Origin: Caryophanales bacterium
GTDB lineage: Bacteria; Bacillota; Bacilli; Exiguobacteriales; Exiguobacteriaceae
Assembly (NCBI GenBank): GCA_902363455.1
Contig: CABJAC010000004.1
Span: 124,001-188,000, forward strand
Length of the DNA: 64,000 nucleotides
Reading direction: 5' to 3'
The notes beneath the pieces are model-generated. The model searched no databases. It had not been told where the DNA came from and worked only from the letters and a program-made list of their open reading frames with translations. Positions 45,394 to 55,321 of the stretch are shown here, piece by piece; the first letter of the stretch is position 1, and each line of letters begins with the position of its first letter. The position numbers were made by a program, and so were the translations under genes.

Positions 45394-46665
45394 TTAAGAT
45401 TTTCCTGTTTTTAACTTGTGCAGGCGTGCTTTTTCGAGCTGACGTTGGCAGGCCGTATAGAGCGAACGACGACCATCGAGGCGTTCCATCGCAAATGGGA
45501 TGGCATGTTTTTTGGCTTGTGCGATGACATGGGCTGACGCCGCATGCGAAACACGACTCGTAATTACGACGATGGCATCCGTCTTTTGCGCGAGGCTGGC
45601 AATTTTCTTCGCCGACTGGGCATCTCCCGCTAAATGAATCAGCTCGATTCCGGTCTCAGCAAAAAATGTCCGGTAGACCGGTGCCTGCTGTTCGTTTCCG
45701 ACGATGACGAGCCGCATTCCTTTAAACGCTGCAAACTCAAGCGGCTCCTTGTCGACGTAATCGATGGGTTGTCCCGGCAGCGACGTCGTGACGAGCGGTG
45801 TCATCGGTTGTTGTTTCTTTTCACGAATCCGGCGTGGTTGCCGGACCTTTTTCACAGTCGGTTTTCGCTTCATCTGCTTGGCATATCGTCCGGTCGATTT
45901 TTTTGATACGGATGTCACGTCCATTTCTGCCGTCGCGTCTGTTGGTTTCGATTCTGTTGACGGATCGAACGGTTGAACGATCGGTTCTTCATATTGGAAG
46001 GCATACTTCCAGGCAATCGTCAGTGTTTCCGGATGACCTTTCCACATGACCAAGTCGACGAGTTGTCCTTCCTTCAATTGAAAGAATCGCATATCTTCGA
46101 CCGGAGTTGCGTAGTAAAACGGTTTTCCCGTTTCATCCTTCAACGGACCGTTGACCGTCGACTCGATGATGCCGTGATTTTTGACGATACATTTTTCAAA
46201 GACGATTCGTTGCTCCAGCGTCTTCATTTGATCGGTTGCGACGACGGCGAGCACTTCCAGTGACGTCCGCCGTTGGTCTTGATGAATAATCTGGACGCGG
46301 ACTTCCATGCCGTGCTCGAGATTCCATTGACGGATTTCCTTTTCCGAGATATGGCTGTTCGGCCATTCCTGCAACGATCCGCCTTTTAATTCCCGGACAA
46401 ATGTGTACGCATACCGTTGTTCGACAATCGGTTCGTCCGATTTCGGCAGTTCTGTCAACGGACCGGGTGACGCCGGCTGCTCTTCTTTCGTCGGTTGAAG
46501 CACCTCTTGCGGATGTACGCGTGGTGTATAATAGCGCGACAGTTGGACCCACTCATCGATTCCCCGGATTTCCTCGAGCAGCAACTCCCAATCTTCCGCC
46601 GTTTCAACGATCTGTAATTTACCGGCGACCAATTCTTTCGCCCGTTCCATGATTTGTTGCATCAT
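45394..46665 (-). CDS. DUF2325-domain protein
   Basis: 423 residues. N-terminal helical region, a middle part with an acidic/Pro linker (55-85) and a basic segment (KRKPTVKKVRQPRRIREKK, near 265-285), and a C-terminal Rossmann-like DUF2325 domain (about 320-415: MRLVIVGNEQQAPVYRTFF, TDAIVVITSRVSHAASA). DUF2325 proteins are soluble and of unknown function. The start is a tandem ATG at 46665 behind GGGG; a TTG at 46674 is less likely. Confidence 0.72.
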   Translation of the reverse strand: MMQQIMERAKELVAGKLQIVETAEDWELLLEEIRGIDEWVQLSRYYTPRVHPQEVLQPTKEEQPASPGPLTELPKSDEPIVEQRYAYTFVRELKGGSLQEWPNSHISEKEIRQWNLEHGMEVRVQIIHQDQRRTSLEVLAVVATDQMKTLEQRIVFEKCIVKNHGIIESTVNGPLKDETGKPFYYATPVEDMRFFQLKEGQLVDLVMWKGHPETLTIAWKYAFQYEEPIVQPFDPSTESKPTDATAEMDVTSVSKKSTGRYAKQMKRKPTVKKVRQPRRIREKKQQPMTPLVTTSLPGQPIDYVDKEPLEFAAFKGMRLVIVGNEQQAPVYRTFFAETGIELIHLAGDAQSAKKIASLAQKTDAIVVITSRVSHAASAHVIAQAKKHAIPFAMERLDGRRSLYTACQRQLEKARLHKLKTGKS

Positions 46666-46755
46666 CTCAAACAACCCCTTTGCTTTTTTTCAACTATAGC
46701 AAGGGGATTTCGTGTAGGTTGGTCTAAAAATAACCAGGTATTTTTTTGTTTAGGG

Positions 46756-47535
46756 TTAGGTTTTAATTTCGATTGACGGGTCGCCCAACCGGTATTTTTC
46801 GACGGCTACAATTAAGATTGTGATGATCACAAGCAAAAACCAAGACGACAGTTTTCCGAAGTCGACCAGTTCCCAGCCTTCTTCTTGATTCGGATAGACC
46901 CATCCCTTAAAAAACGTCACGATATTTTCCGCGAGCCAGATGAACCAGGCGATTAGACCAAATGACAAAACCAACGGCATCCGGTAGACGGTCTCATCCA
47001 ACCGGTAATAGACCCAGGATCTTAAGAAAACAACGGCAACAAGTCCCATTAACAGCCAACGGAAATCAAATAACCAGTGATGGGTAAAAAAGTTTAAGTA
47101 GACTAACAGCCCTAACAAGGAGGCGAGAAGCGGACGGGGAAATTCGGTGATCCGAAGATCAAACCGGCGAAAGGCCTGGCAGATGTAGCTTGCGACACTC
47201 GCATACATGAAACCGGCATAAAGCGGCACACCAAACACCTTGCTCCATGCTTCTTCCGGATAACTCCAGGAACCGACCTGGACTTTAAACAACTCTAGTC
47301 CCAAACCAATCGCATGAAAGATTAAAATCAATTTGAACTCTTCTTTTGTTTCGTACCGTACTACAAGCAGCACGATTTGAACAAAAAGACACCATGCTAA
47401 AAGCAAGTCATAGCGCGCAATCGGTTCCGACGGAAGATAACGAGATACCGCAAGCGCCAAGAAAATCGCAACCGGAAAGACACAACAGATGGCTTCGAGA
47501 TATGTAAAACGGATGAAATGGCGGATTTTTTGCAT
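46756..47535 (-). CDS. DUF817 family membrane protein
   Basis: 259 residues with about eight transmembrane helices. Family features are VGSWSYPEEAW and GVPLYAGFMYASVASYICQAF in the middle. The function is not established. GGAGG 7 nt before the ATG. Diverges from the YczE-like gene across a ~150-nt spacer. Confidence 0.82.
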   Translation of the reverse strand: MQKIRHFIRFTYLEAICCVFPVAIFLALAVSRYLPSEPIARYDLLLAWCLFVQIVLLVVRYETKEEFKLILIFHAIGLGLELFKVQVGSWSYPEEAWSKVFGVPLYAGFMYASVASYICQAFRRFDLRITEFPRPLLASLLGLLVYLNFFTHHWLFDFRWLLMGLVAVVFLRSWVYYRLDETVYRMPLVLSFGLIAWFIWLAENIVTFFKGWVYPNQEEGWELVDFGKLSSWFLLVIITILIVAVEKYRLGDPSIEIKT

Positions 47536-47685
47536 GAGGTGACCTCCTTTTCATTAGTATACGCATCAAGAGAAGTGATTCCCTCCATCTCAAGATGGAA
47601 AATATCGGATTCACTTCAATTTTCTCCATCAAACATGGTACAGTTAATGAATCAATTTTACTCCGAAACGAGGTGTCTTCCGTAA

Positions 47686-48354
47686 ATGAGACAAACAATT
47701 CAAACGTCCTGGCTGTTACGCTCCGTCCTGAAATGGACATTGTTCTTATTTGGTCTGTTTTTACTCGCCGTCGGTTCATCGATAATGATCACGGCACAGC
47801 TTGGCGTCTCGACATGGGACGTCCTTCATTTGGGTCTTCAAAACAAAACGCCGTTTTCCGTCGGGACGATCATTCTCCTCGTCGGATTGTTGCTTGTGTT
47901 CGTCAAGTATTTGCTTGACCGGATCACACCGCAAGTCGGTACACTCGTCAATGCAATCTTTGTCGGGGTGTTCATGAACCTCGTCCTTGGTTCAGGTCTT
48001 CTGCCCTCGTTTGCTTCCGTTTGGCAAAACACGCTGTGGCTGATTGCCGGGATCTTCATCATCGGAATGGGCGCCGGACTCTATGTCGCCGTCGGTTACG
48101 GTGCCGGACCACGGGACGGCCTGACACTGACACTGGCGGAACGATTCGGAACGTCGATCCGGATGATGCGGACCTTCATGGAAATCACTGCCTGCGGAAT
48201 CGGTTGGCTACTCGGCGGACCGGTGTTCTTCGGAACGATTTTATCGATTTTCTTGATCGGTCCGTTCCTGCAGTTTTGGTTGGGTCATTTCCGCCGGATG
48301 ATTGCTGCCATCGATGCCGGAACGATTCCCCGGAAACAACAGAAAATTAGTTAA
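47686..48354 (+). CDS. YczE/YyaS/YitT-family membrane protein
   Basis: 222 residues with five predicted helices. Features: GSSIMITAQLGVSTWDVLHLGL (about 26-47) and AVGYGAGPRDGLTLTLAERF (about 131-150), both hallmarks of the YczE group, whose Bacillus member is linked to surfactin production through an unknown step. The ATG follows GAGG. Monocistronic. Confidence 0.85.
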   Translation: MRQTIQTSWLLRSVLKWTLFLFGLFLLAVGSSIMITAQLGVSTWDVLHLGLQNKTPFSVGTIILLVGLLLVFVKYLLDRITPQVGTLVNAIFVGVFMNLVLGSGLLPSFASVWQNTLWLIAGIFIIGMGAGLYVAVGYGAGPRDGLTLTLAERFGTSIRMMRTFMEITACGIGWLLGGPVFFGTILSIFLIGPFLQFWLGHFRRMIAAIDAGTIPRKQQKIS

Positions 48355-48417
48355 GTCGTTTGACTCGATACCTTTTCATCCGAAATGGTATCTTTTTTTG
48401 TGGATGAAGCATATTAG

Positions 48418-48469
48418 TTGCAGCATGAAAACAGACACGTTATATTCGTTTACATATCAATCTTTGATA
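48418..48469 (+). promoter_or_regulatory. Promoter and predicted operator of the marR-nitroreductase operon
   Basis: TTGCAG (48418-48423), 17 nt, TATATT (48441-48446). The inverted repeat TATCAA-TCT-TTGATA (48455-48469) lies immediately after the expected start point, an ideal place for an autorepressor to block transcription. Confidence 0.6.
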
Positions 48470-48508
48470 CGTCAAGGATTTTTCGAACGAAGGGAAGGAT
48501 GTGATGAC

Positions 48509-48958
48509 TTGAGTATTTCTTGTACTGAAAAAGGACGATTGATTTATGCGCTCGTCTCCGTCAATAAGACAATCGCTCAAAAATTTGATCTTTGTACGGA
48601 CGGTTTCAGCCAAACCCGGATGGACTTATTAGCCCAACTCGAGGTGGATACGACGATCAGCCAAAAAGAATTGCAACAACGCGTCAACGTCGATAATGCT
48701 GCCGTGACACGCCACTTGAAGCATCTCGAAACGAACGGGATGATTGAACGTGTCCGTTCAGCAACAGATAACCGCGTCATTCTCGTTTCATTGACGCAAG
48801 AAGGCGCCGCCCGGATTACACGGTTACGCCAGCAAAAAGATGAATTCCTCGAGCAACTGCTTGAAGGATTTACGGTAGACGAACAACATCAGTTGGCTCA
48901 AATGATGCAACGAATTGAAACGAATGCCCTCACTTTACCTAAAACAACGGTTAATTAA
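48509..48958 (+). CDS. MarR-family transcriptional regulator
   Basis: 149 residues starting at TTG (48509) 8 nt after AAGGAT. Winged helix-turn-helix: ISQKELQQRVNVDNAAVTRHLKHLETNGMIER split over about 52-82, then the wing SATDNRVILVSLT. One Cys near the N-terminus (ISCTE) could sense redox, but this is weak. Followed after 15 nt by two nitroreductase genes, so it most likely represses its own operon in response to quinones or nitroaromatics. Confidence 0.88.
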   Translation: MSISCTEKGRLIYALVSVNKTIAQKFDLCTDGFSQTRMDLLAQLEVDTTISQKELQQRVNVDNAAVTRHLKHLETNGMIERVRSATDNRVILVSLTQEGAARITRLRQQKDEFLEQLLEGFTVDEQHQLAQMMQRIETNALTLPKTTVN

Positions 48959-48973
48959 AAAGGAGAATGTCAG

Positions 48974-49609
48974 ATGACTACACAAACTACAACTGATTTC
49001 ATGGAAATCGTTAAAGGACGCCGCTCGATCCGTAACTACGACACAAACGTCAAGATTTCTAAAGAAGAGATGACACAAATTCTTGAAGAAGCAACACTTG
49101 CTCCCTCTTCAGTTAACATGCAACCATGGCGCTTCCTCGTCATCGACAGCGCTGAAGGGAAAGCGACACTCGCTCCACTCGCTAAATTCAACCAAGTTCA
49201 AGTCGAGACATCATCTGCTGTCATCGCTGTCTTCGGTGACATGAATGCAATCGATCAACTTGAAAATATTTATGATACAGCAGTCGCACAAGGACTCATG
49301 CCGCAAGAAGTCCGCGATCGTCAAGTACCTGCGATTCAAGGCATGTACGAAAGCGTTCCGGCAAGTGCTCTCAAAGACAGCATTTTGATCGATTCAGGTC
49401 TCGTCTCAATGCAATTGATGCTCGTCGCCCGTGCGCATGGTTATGATACAAACCCAATCGGTGGCTACGAAAAAGACCAAATCGCAGAAGCCTTCGGCAT
49501 GGAGAAAGACCGTTACGTACCGGTCATGCTTCTGTCCATCGGGAAAGCCGTCGACGCTGGATACCCATCCGTTCGTCTGCCGATCAACGATATCGCAGAC
49601 TGGAAATAA
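48974..49609 (+). CDS. Nitroreductase family protein (copy 1)
   Basis: 211-residue FMN-dependent NAD(P)H nitro/quinone reductase. FMN-binding motifs: KGRRSIRNYD (about 14-23), PSSVNMQPWRF (about 42-52), and late GYEKDQIAEAFGM. Forms a tandem with a second copy 46 nt downstream; the two differ at only about 21 residues, most of them within 91-135 next to the active-site lid. MarR-controlled operon. Resembles MhqN/YodC-like enzymes. Confidence 0.92.
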   Translation: MTTQTTTDFMEIVKGRRSIRNYDTNVKISKEEMTQILEEATLAPSSVNMQPWRFLVIDSAEGKATLAPLAKFNQVQVETSSAVIAVFGDMNAIDQLENIYDTAVAQGLMPQEVRDRQVPAIQGMYESVPASALKDSILIDSGLVSMQLMLVARAHGYDTNPIGGYEKDQIAEAFGMEKDRYVPVMLLSIGKAVDAGYPSVRLPINDIADWK

Positions 49610-49655
49610 GCAGTTCAATCAAAAATAGAGAAAAACAAAAAGGGAGATTATTACT

Positions 49656-50291
49656 ATGACAACTCAAACAACTACAGACTTTATGGAAATCGTTAAAGGA
49701 CGCCGCTCAATCCGGAACTACGACACGAACGTCAAAATTTCTAAAGAAGAAATGACACAAATTCTTGAAGAAGCAACACTTGCTCCATCTTCAGTCAACA
49801 TGCAGCCGTGGCGTTTCCTCGTCATCGACAGCGCTGAAGGGAAAGCGACACTTGCACCACTCGCTAAATTCAACCAAGTCCAAGTCGAGACATCATCTGC
49901 TGTCATCGCTGTCTTCGGTGATATGAATGCAGTCGACAGCATCGATACAATCTATGATATGGCTGTTGAAAAAGGCTTGATGCCGCAAGAAGTCCGTGAC
50001 CGCCAAGTCCCTGCCATCAAAGGTTTCTACAGCCCGGAAGATACAGAGACACTTCGCGACAGCATCTTGATCGATTCAGGTCTCGTCTCAATGCAATTGA
50101 TGCTTGTGGCACGTGCGCACGGTTATGATACAAACCCAATCGGCGGCTACGAAAAAGATCAAATCGCTGAAGCCTTTGGTATGGATAAAGACCGTTACCT
50201 TCCTGTCATGCTTCTTTCGATCGGGAAAGCAGTTGACGCTGGTTACCCATCGGTTCGTTTGCCGATCAACGACATCACAGACTGGAAATAA
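49656..50291 (+). CDS. Nitroreductase family protein (copy 2)
   Basis: 211 residues, about 90% identical to copy 1. Residues 1-90 are the same in both and the DNA is nearly identical there and at the 3' end; the 91-135 segment (VDSIDTIYDMAVEKG, FYSPEDTETLRDS) has diverged. The recent duplication is probably kept similar by gene conversion, with altered substrate choice possible. Own AGGGAG ribosome site. A terminator follows. Confidence 0.92.
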   Translation: MTTQTTTDFMEIVKGRRSIRNYDTNVKISKEEMTQILEEATLAPSSVNMQPWRFLVIDSAEGKATLAPLAKFNQVQVETSSAVIAVFGDMNAVDSIDTIYDMAVEKGLMPQEVRDRQVPAIKGFYSPEDTETLRDSILIDSGLVSMQLMLVARAHGYDTNPIGGYEKDQIAEAFGMDKDRYLPVMLLSIGKAVDAGYPSVRLPINDITDWK

Positions 50292-50306
50292 TCACAAACA
50301 ACCAAT

Positions 50307-50337
50307 CGGATTCCTCAACAGGAATCCGGTTTTTTTG
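50307..50337 (+). terminator. Terminator of the marR-nitroreductase operon
   Basis: Stem CGGATTCC / GGAATCCG (50307-50314 with 50321-50328) followed by seven T. Confidence 0.9.
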
Positions 50338-50366
50338 TATACTGACCAAAAGGAGCTGGTCAAACG

Positions 50367-51677
50367 ATGTATGATGTCACGATTATCGGTGCCGGCATCG
50401 CCGGAATCTTTTTAGCCCATGAACTGATGGAACAGGGTCAGACGGTCCTGTTGATCGATGCCGGAAAACCACTTGCGCAACGGACGAAACAGGAAGCCTA
50501 TCTTGGTTTTGGCGGACTTGGTAAATCAGAAGGAAAATACAACTATTCTGCCGGATTCGGAGGTGAACTCGCCGAGAAGCTTGGAGCAGAGACGACGCTC
50601 CGCTTGATGCAACAAGTCGATGCGCTCCTTTGCCGCTACGGAGCAGATGAAGTCGAGTCGTACTCCACGTCTAATCCCGTTTTAGCTGATCGGGCAAAAG
50701 TGGCCGGTCTTGAGACAATCGAAACGACAGTCCGGCATTTAGGGACCGCACTATCGGAACGGATTTTAAGACGGCTCGAAGCCGCACTTCACGAACACGT
50801 TACCTTTCGTTTTGAGACGGCTGTTGCGACAATCGAACAGCAAGCGGACGGATTTCTGCTTACGACTGAACACGAAACATTTTCGAGTCAACGCGTCGTT
50901 TTCGCGACTGGACGCTCCGGTACTGCATGGATGCAGGAACAACTTCGGGCATTAGGTCTGGCTCAAAGCAAAACCCGTCTCGACCTCGGCATCCGGATCG
51001 AGATGGAAGAAACGGCCTTCCGAACATTTTTACAGGATACGTTCGAAACAAAATTGGCCTACGCGTCAGCAGCAGGGACCGCCGTTACATACTGCATGAA
51101 TCCGAAAGGACGGATCATCCGCAAACATCAGGAAGGTCTCGTCATGCCGGACGGGCAAAACTTCCGCGAACAGGATTTCGGCACGACCAACTTAAACTTC
51201 ACGCTGTTTTTACCGCGCTATTTTGCGACACTCGAAGAAGCGAATCATTATGCCGCTTCCGTCATCGGACAGATCAATCAAGGGACGGACCGGATTGTCG
51301 TGCAACGACTCGGGGATTTGCGGGCCGGTCGTTCGACGCAGTCAGGTGCTCTCGCCGAAAACAAAGTGCGTCCGACACTTACAGCGACAGCGGGGAATCT
51401 GATCGAGGAGGTCCCGGGCACGGACATCACGGTCTTGTTGGAGTTCCTCGAACGACTTGAGCAGTTGCTCGATACGCCGCTCTCAAACGACACATTGCTG
51501 TACGGCATGGACGGAAAATTTTATGCTCCGATGCTGTCGACGTCCGTCACCTTTGAAACGGACATCCCGGGACTGTATGCCATCGGCGATTGTTCCGGTG
51601 TGACGCATTCGTTGTCGCAAGCCGCTGCGAGCGGACTCCATCTCGGACAACACCTGACACAAAAACAGCCGTCCTAA
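50367..51677 (+). CDS. FAD-dependent dehydrogenase (NAD(P)/FAD oxidoreductase)
   Basis: 436 residues. N-terminal dinucleotide motif IIGAGIAGIFLAHEL (about 5-19), middle VVFATGRSGTAWM, and the C-terminal FAD motif PGLYAIGDCSGVTHSLSQAAASG. It matches the group annotated as FAD-dependent dehydrogenases/uncharacterised NAD(FAD)-utilising proteins. No iron-sulfur motif is seen. The substrate is unknown. Monocistronic, AGGAG before the ATG. Confidence 0.85.
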   Translation: MYDVTIIGAGIAGIFLAHELMEQGQTVLLIDAGKPLAQRTKQEAYLGFGGLGKSEGKYNYSAGFGGELAEKLGAETTLRLMQQVDALLCRYGADEVESYSTSNPVLADRAKVAGLETIETTVRHLGTALSERILRRLEAALHEHVTFRFETAVATIEQQADGFLLTTEHETFSSQRVVFATGRSGTAWMQEQLRALGLAQSKTRLDLGIRIEMEETAFRTFLQDTFETKLAYASAAGTAVTYCMNPKGRIIRKHQEGLVMPDGQNFREQDFGTTNLNFTLFLPRYFATLEEANHYAASVIGQINQGTDRIVVQRLGDLRAGRSTQSGALAENKVRPTLTATAGNLIEEVPGTDITVLLEFLERLEQLLDTPLSNDTLLYGMDGKFYAPMLSTSVTFETDIPGLYAIGDCSGVTHSLSQAAASGLHLGQHLTQKQPS

Positions 51678-51721
51678 GAGATAAGTTCTCTTGAGACGGC
51701 TGGTTGAACGTGCAGGGCACT

Positions 51722-53167
51722 TTATTTTTTAAACGCTTCATACACCTTCAGCTGTTTGCCTTTGACTTTTGTCGTCTTCATTGCCCGCAAGACGAGTGGA
51801 CCTTTTCCATTCAGGATTTCCACGTACGTGACCGTATCCTGGATTGTGATGATCCCGATGTCTTGAGCGGTCATGCCTTCGATTTTCGCAATCGTTCCGA
51901 CAAAATCAACGGCACGCAGTTTCTTTTTCTTCCCGCCGTTAAAATACAGCTTCATGATATCCGCGTTAAGTTGCTCCGTTTTCGATGCCCGGACGTCTGC
52001 CGTCGTGATTTTCTCTTCAAACGCATCCGCCGTCCGAATCAATTCCCGCTCAGTCGGTGCCTGGCGTTTTTCAATCGTCTCACCGCGGTACTGTTCGACT
52101 TCACGCAGACGACGCATGTCAGACTCCGTTACTAAGCTGATCGCTTTTCCGAGTGCTCCGGCGCGCCCTGTCCGACCCGTCCGGTGGACATAACTCTCTT
52201 TTTCGACCGGCATATCGTACTGGATGACGTGCGTAATGTTTTCAATATCGATTCCCCGTGCTGCAACATCCGTCGCGACGAGATAGCGGAACTCGCCTGC
52301 CCGGAATGCTTTCATGACGGCGAGACGCTCATCCTGTTCCATGCCACCGTGAATTTTTTCAACCGGATAATCCATCGAGGCCAACCCTTGGGCGACGAAA
52401 TCGACGTGTTCTTTCGTCCGGCAGAAAATCATGCAGCGATCTGGATTTTCGACGACCGTGACGTCTTTCAGAATCGCGAACTTCGTTTTATCGGTTACTG
52501 TGATATAACTGTGTTCGATTTCGGCGATTTCCGTTGCCTTCGTCGTAATTTCAACTTCTTTCGGTGACTGCATGTACCGGTCACTTAACTGATGGATGTC
52601 TTGCGGGAATGTTGCTGAGAACAACATCGTCGTCCGTTGTTTGGGCAACTGTTTGAGAATCGTATCGACTTGATCAAGAAAGCCCATGTTGAGCATCTCG
52701 TCCGCTTCGTCAAGGACAAGGTATTTGACCTTTTCAAGCGATAACGTGCCCCGCTCCAAGTGATCGAGCACACGACCCGGTGTCCCGACAACGATATGCG
52801 TCTTTTGTTTCAGTTCCGCCACTTGTCCGCGGAATGGCTGTTTTCCGAAGACGGCTGTCGCTTTGATCCGCTTGTAGCGTCCAATGTTCATGACATCTTC
52901 CGTGACTTGCAGTGCAAGTTCGCGTGTCGGCGTCAAGATCAGGGCTTGCGGTTTGTTTTCTTCCCACTCGACGAGCTCACAGAGCGGAATCCCGAAAGAT
53001 GCCGTCTTTCCGCTGCCGGTGCGGGATTTGACGATGATATCTTTTTCTGACAAGGCGACCGGAATGACCGCTTGTTGGACATCCGTCGGCGTATGGTAAC
53101 CAAGTTGTTCAATCGCTTCTAGAATCGGTGCACTGAGTTGAAAATCCGTAAATGGTTTTTTAGACAT
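51722..53167 (-). CDS. dbpA: ATP-dependent RNA helicase DbpA (YxiN-like)
   Basis: 481-residue DEAD-box helicase with motif [22 protein letters not shown] and HRTGRTGR, followed by the C-terminal DbpA RNA-binding domain (about 405-481: [19 protein letters not shown]) that targets 23S rRNA hairpin 92. Length matches YxiN/DbpA. The start is the ATG at 53167. Works in large-subunit assembly, and fits with the nearby rRNA methyltransferase gene rlmN. Confidence 0.93.
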   Translation of the reverse strand: MSKKPFTDFQLSAPILEAIEQLGYHTPTDVQQAVIPVALSEKDIIVKSRTGSGKTASFGIPLCELVEWEENKPQALILTPTRELALQVTEDVMNIGRYKRIKATAVFGKQPFRGQVAELKQKTHIVVGTPGRVLDHLERGTLSLEKVKYLVLDEADEMLNMGFLDQVDTILKQLPKQRTTMLFSATFPQDIHQLSDRYMQSPKEVEITTKATEIAEIEHSYITVTDKTKFAILKDVTVVENPDRCMIFCRTKEHVDFVAQGLASMDYPVEKIHGGMEQDERLAVMKAFRAGEFRYLVATDVAARGIDIENITHVIQYDMPVEKESYVHRTGRTGRAGALGKAISLVTESDMRRLREVEQYRGETIEKRQAPTERELIRTADAFEEKITTADVRASKTEQLNADIMKLYFNGGKKKKLRAVDFVGTIAKIEGMTAQDIGIITIQDTVTYVEILNGKGPLVLRAMKTTKVKGKQLKVYEAFKK

Positions 53168-53258
53168 AAGAATACCTCATTTATTTTGTAGTTTTTTTTA
53201 GTGTGATTAGTGAATCAGACGTGACCTCTCATTATGCGCTACTTTCGACAGGACGTCA

Positions 53259-53290
53259 AAAGAGCTTCCCACCTGTTGGCGGGAAGCTCG
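53259..53290 (-). terminator. Terminator of rlmN
   Basis: Stem GAGCTTCCC / GGGAAGCTC (53262-53270 with 53281-53289), T-run on the minus strand. Confidence 0.8.
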
Positions 53291-53296
53291 ACTTGC

Positions 53297-54370
53297 TTAT
53301 TTTGCTGAAACTGTATCTTTTTTGATTTGCTTACTGCGTAACTGACCACATGCCGCGTCGATATCCGTACCGTGCTCAAGACGCACACCACAGTTGAGAC
53401 CGTTCTTTTTCAACGTGTCGTAGAACGTGGAAATGTCTTCCGACGTACTCCGTTGGTATTGACCGTGCTCATCAACCGGGTTGTATGGAATCAAGTTGAC
53501 GTACGTCAAGTGGCGTTTGTCTTCGAACAATTTCGCAAGCTCGATTGCTTGGGCTTTTTGGTCGTTGACACCACGTAAGAGAATGTACTCAATCGTGATT
53601 TTCCGGTTCGTCGTCTTGACGTAGTAATCGATGGCAGGCATCAATTTCTCGAGCGGAATCGCACGGTTGATCTTCATGATTTGTGTCCGGAGTTCATTGT
53701 TTGGCGCGTGTAATGAAATCGCCAAGTTGACTTGAAGTTTTAAATCTGCGAATTTGTAGATTTTGTCTGCGAGCCCACTTGTCGAAACTGTAATGTGACG
53801 CGCACCGATCGCAAGACCGTTGTGATCCTTGATGACGTTCAAGAAATCGACCATGTTGTCGAAGTTATCAAACGGCTCACCGATACCCATGACGACAACG
53901 TGGCTGACACGTTCTTCTTTTCCGACTGCATCGAGGTGATGCTGAACATTCATGATTTGCTCGACGATTTCTCCAGCAGAGAGATCGCGGCTCTTCTTGA
54001 TCAAACCACTCGCGCAGAAACTACAGCCGATGTTACAACCGACTTGCGTCGTGACACAGACCGAAAGTCCGTACTTATGACGCATTAAAACAGTTTCAAT
54101 CAAGCTGCCGTCATACAATTTGAAGAGGAACTTGATTGTTCCGTCTGCTGATTCTTGTTTCACGGCTTCTGTCATCGAATTAATCGCAAAACTCTGATCT
54201 AACAACTCAAGGCAATCCTTGTTGACATTCGTCATTTCTGCGAAAGTAGTGACACGTTTACGATAGAGCCAATCCCAAACTTGTTTTGCTCGGAACGGTT
54301 TGTGACCTTGATGCGATAACCATTCCGTCATCTGCTCAAGTGTTAATCCATAAATGGATGGTTTATTCAT
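53297..54370 (-). CDS. rlmN: 23S rRNA (adenine-2503-C2)-methyltransferase RlmN
   Basis: 357-residue radical SAM enzyme. Cluster motif [11 protein letters not shown] (CxxxCxxC), [12 protein letters not shown], and the two catalytic cysteines (VTTQVGC region and the late [20 protein letters not shown]). It methylates A2503 in 23S rRNA and A37 of some tRNAs. The start is the ATG at 54370 with GAGG 9 nt upstream, not the frame's earlier ATG at 54442. Monocistronic. Confidence 0.95.
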   Translation of the reverse strand: MNKPSIYGLTLEQMTEWLSHQGHKPFRAKQVWDWLYRKRVTTFAEMTNVNKDCLELLDQSFAINSMTEAVKQESADGTIKFLFKLYDGSLIETVLMRHKYGLSVCVTTQVGCNIGCSFCASGLIKKSRDLSAGEIVEQIMNVQHHLDAVGKEERVSHVVVMGIGEPFDNFDNMVDFLNVIKDHNGLAIGARHITVSTSGLADKIYKFADLKLQVNLAISLHAPNNELRTQIMKINRAIPLEKLMPAIDYYVKTTNRKITIEYILLRGVNDQKAQAIELAKLFEDKRHLTYVNLIPYNPVDEHGQYQRSTSEDISTFYDTLKKNGLNCGVRLEHGTDIDAACGQLRSKQIKKDTVSAK

Positions 54371-54514
54371 TAGTGAGACCTCATTTCTTTTTCCAGAACT
54401 ATAACATTCCTTTATCTTAGTAAAAATCAGCCGCTTACGCAACGTTCAAATCCTAAATGTTCACTTTCTGTAAATTTCCGCGTCTTCTTTGGCTTATTTT
54501 ACGGTCCAGTTGTG

Positions 54515-55321
54515 TCAAATCGACAAACTTCGTTTCCGAAAACTCAAAAATGCTCCGACATGGAAGATCAGACTGATACTCGCAAGGATCAGAAGGTGAA
54601 TCAAAAACTGATCAGTTCCTTCTAATAATTGTTGGGTGTTGAACAAGCTGAAAATCGAGCCGTAACGCATCCATTCCACTTTTTCACTCAGACCGGATCC
54701 GATCGTCAAGACGACCGACAGTACAAGGACACTGCCGGCAATCGAAAAAGCACGCCGTTCATCATCAAACAAGGTGGCAATAAACAGCGTGAATCCACCA
54801 ATGGCATACAGTAACAAAAGTGCGTTCACTTGAAAACGAATCAAGGTCAGCACATCAATCGACACCCCGGAAACAAACCAGTCTGCGAGCAGCAAGACGA
54901 GCGTATTGCATACTACCAGGCATGTACTGGCGAGTATCATCACGATCATTGCGGCCGCCGTATATTGATGCCGGGTAATCGGCGCTGCCAAGTATAAAAT
55001 CAATTCGCCATTATCGATCGGTCGTGCCAGCAGACGGGCGGCAAGCGATAACAAGAACAGGGACGCGATGATTTGAAAGATCAGTCCGTAATAATTACCG
55101 CCAAGTAAATCAAGCACATTATCAAAACCGGTCACCTTGTCGTATTGAAAAGCTTTTAAGACTTCCGGTGGCAACGCTTGAAGTTTCGCTTCGAGCAATC
55201 CGGTCTTCATCATCGAGGGGTAGAGTGCCGCAAGCATCAATAAATACAGACTGGTGCCAATCGCATACGCCATGATCGGTTTTACGTTGTGTTTCAACAA
55301 CGACCAAATGATGGTCATCAT
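54515..55321 (-). CDS. ABC-2 type transporter permease
   Basis: 268 residues with six transmembrane helices (TM1 about 14-34, the rest between 75 and 260), and the LARPIDNGELILYLAAPITRHQY segment common to ABC-2 permeases of drug or lantibiotic efflux systems. Starts within the stop of the ATPase gene (ATGA overlap). Partner: the ATPase just upstream. The substrate is unknown. Confidence 0.88.
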   Translation of the reverse strand: MMTIIWSLLKHNVKPIMAYAIGTSLYLLMLAALYPSMMKTGLLEAKLQALPPEVLKAFQYDKVTGFDNVLDLLGGNYYGLIFQIIASLFLLSLAARLLARPIDNGELILYLAAPITRHQYTAAAMIVMILASTCLVVCNTLVLLLADWFVSGVSIDVLTLIRFQVNALLLLYAIGGFTLFIATLFDDERRAFSIAGSVLVLSVVLTIGSGLSEKVEWMRYGSIFSLFNTQQLLEGTDQFLIHLLILASISLIFHVGAFLSFRKRSLSI

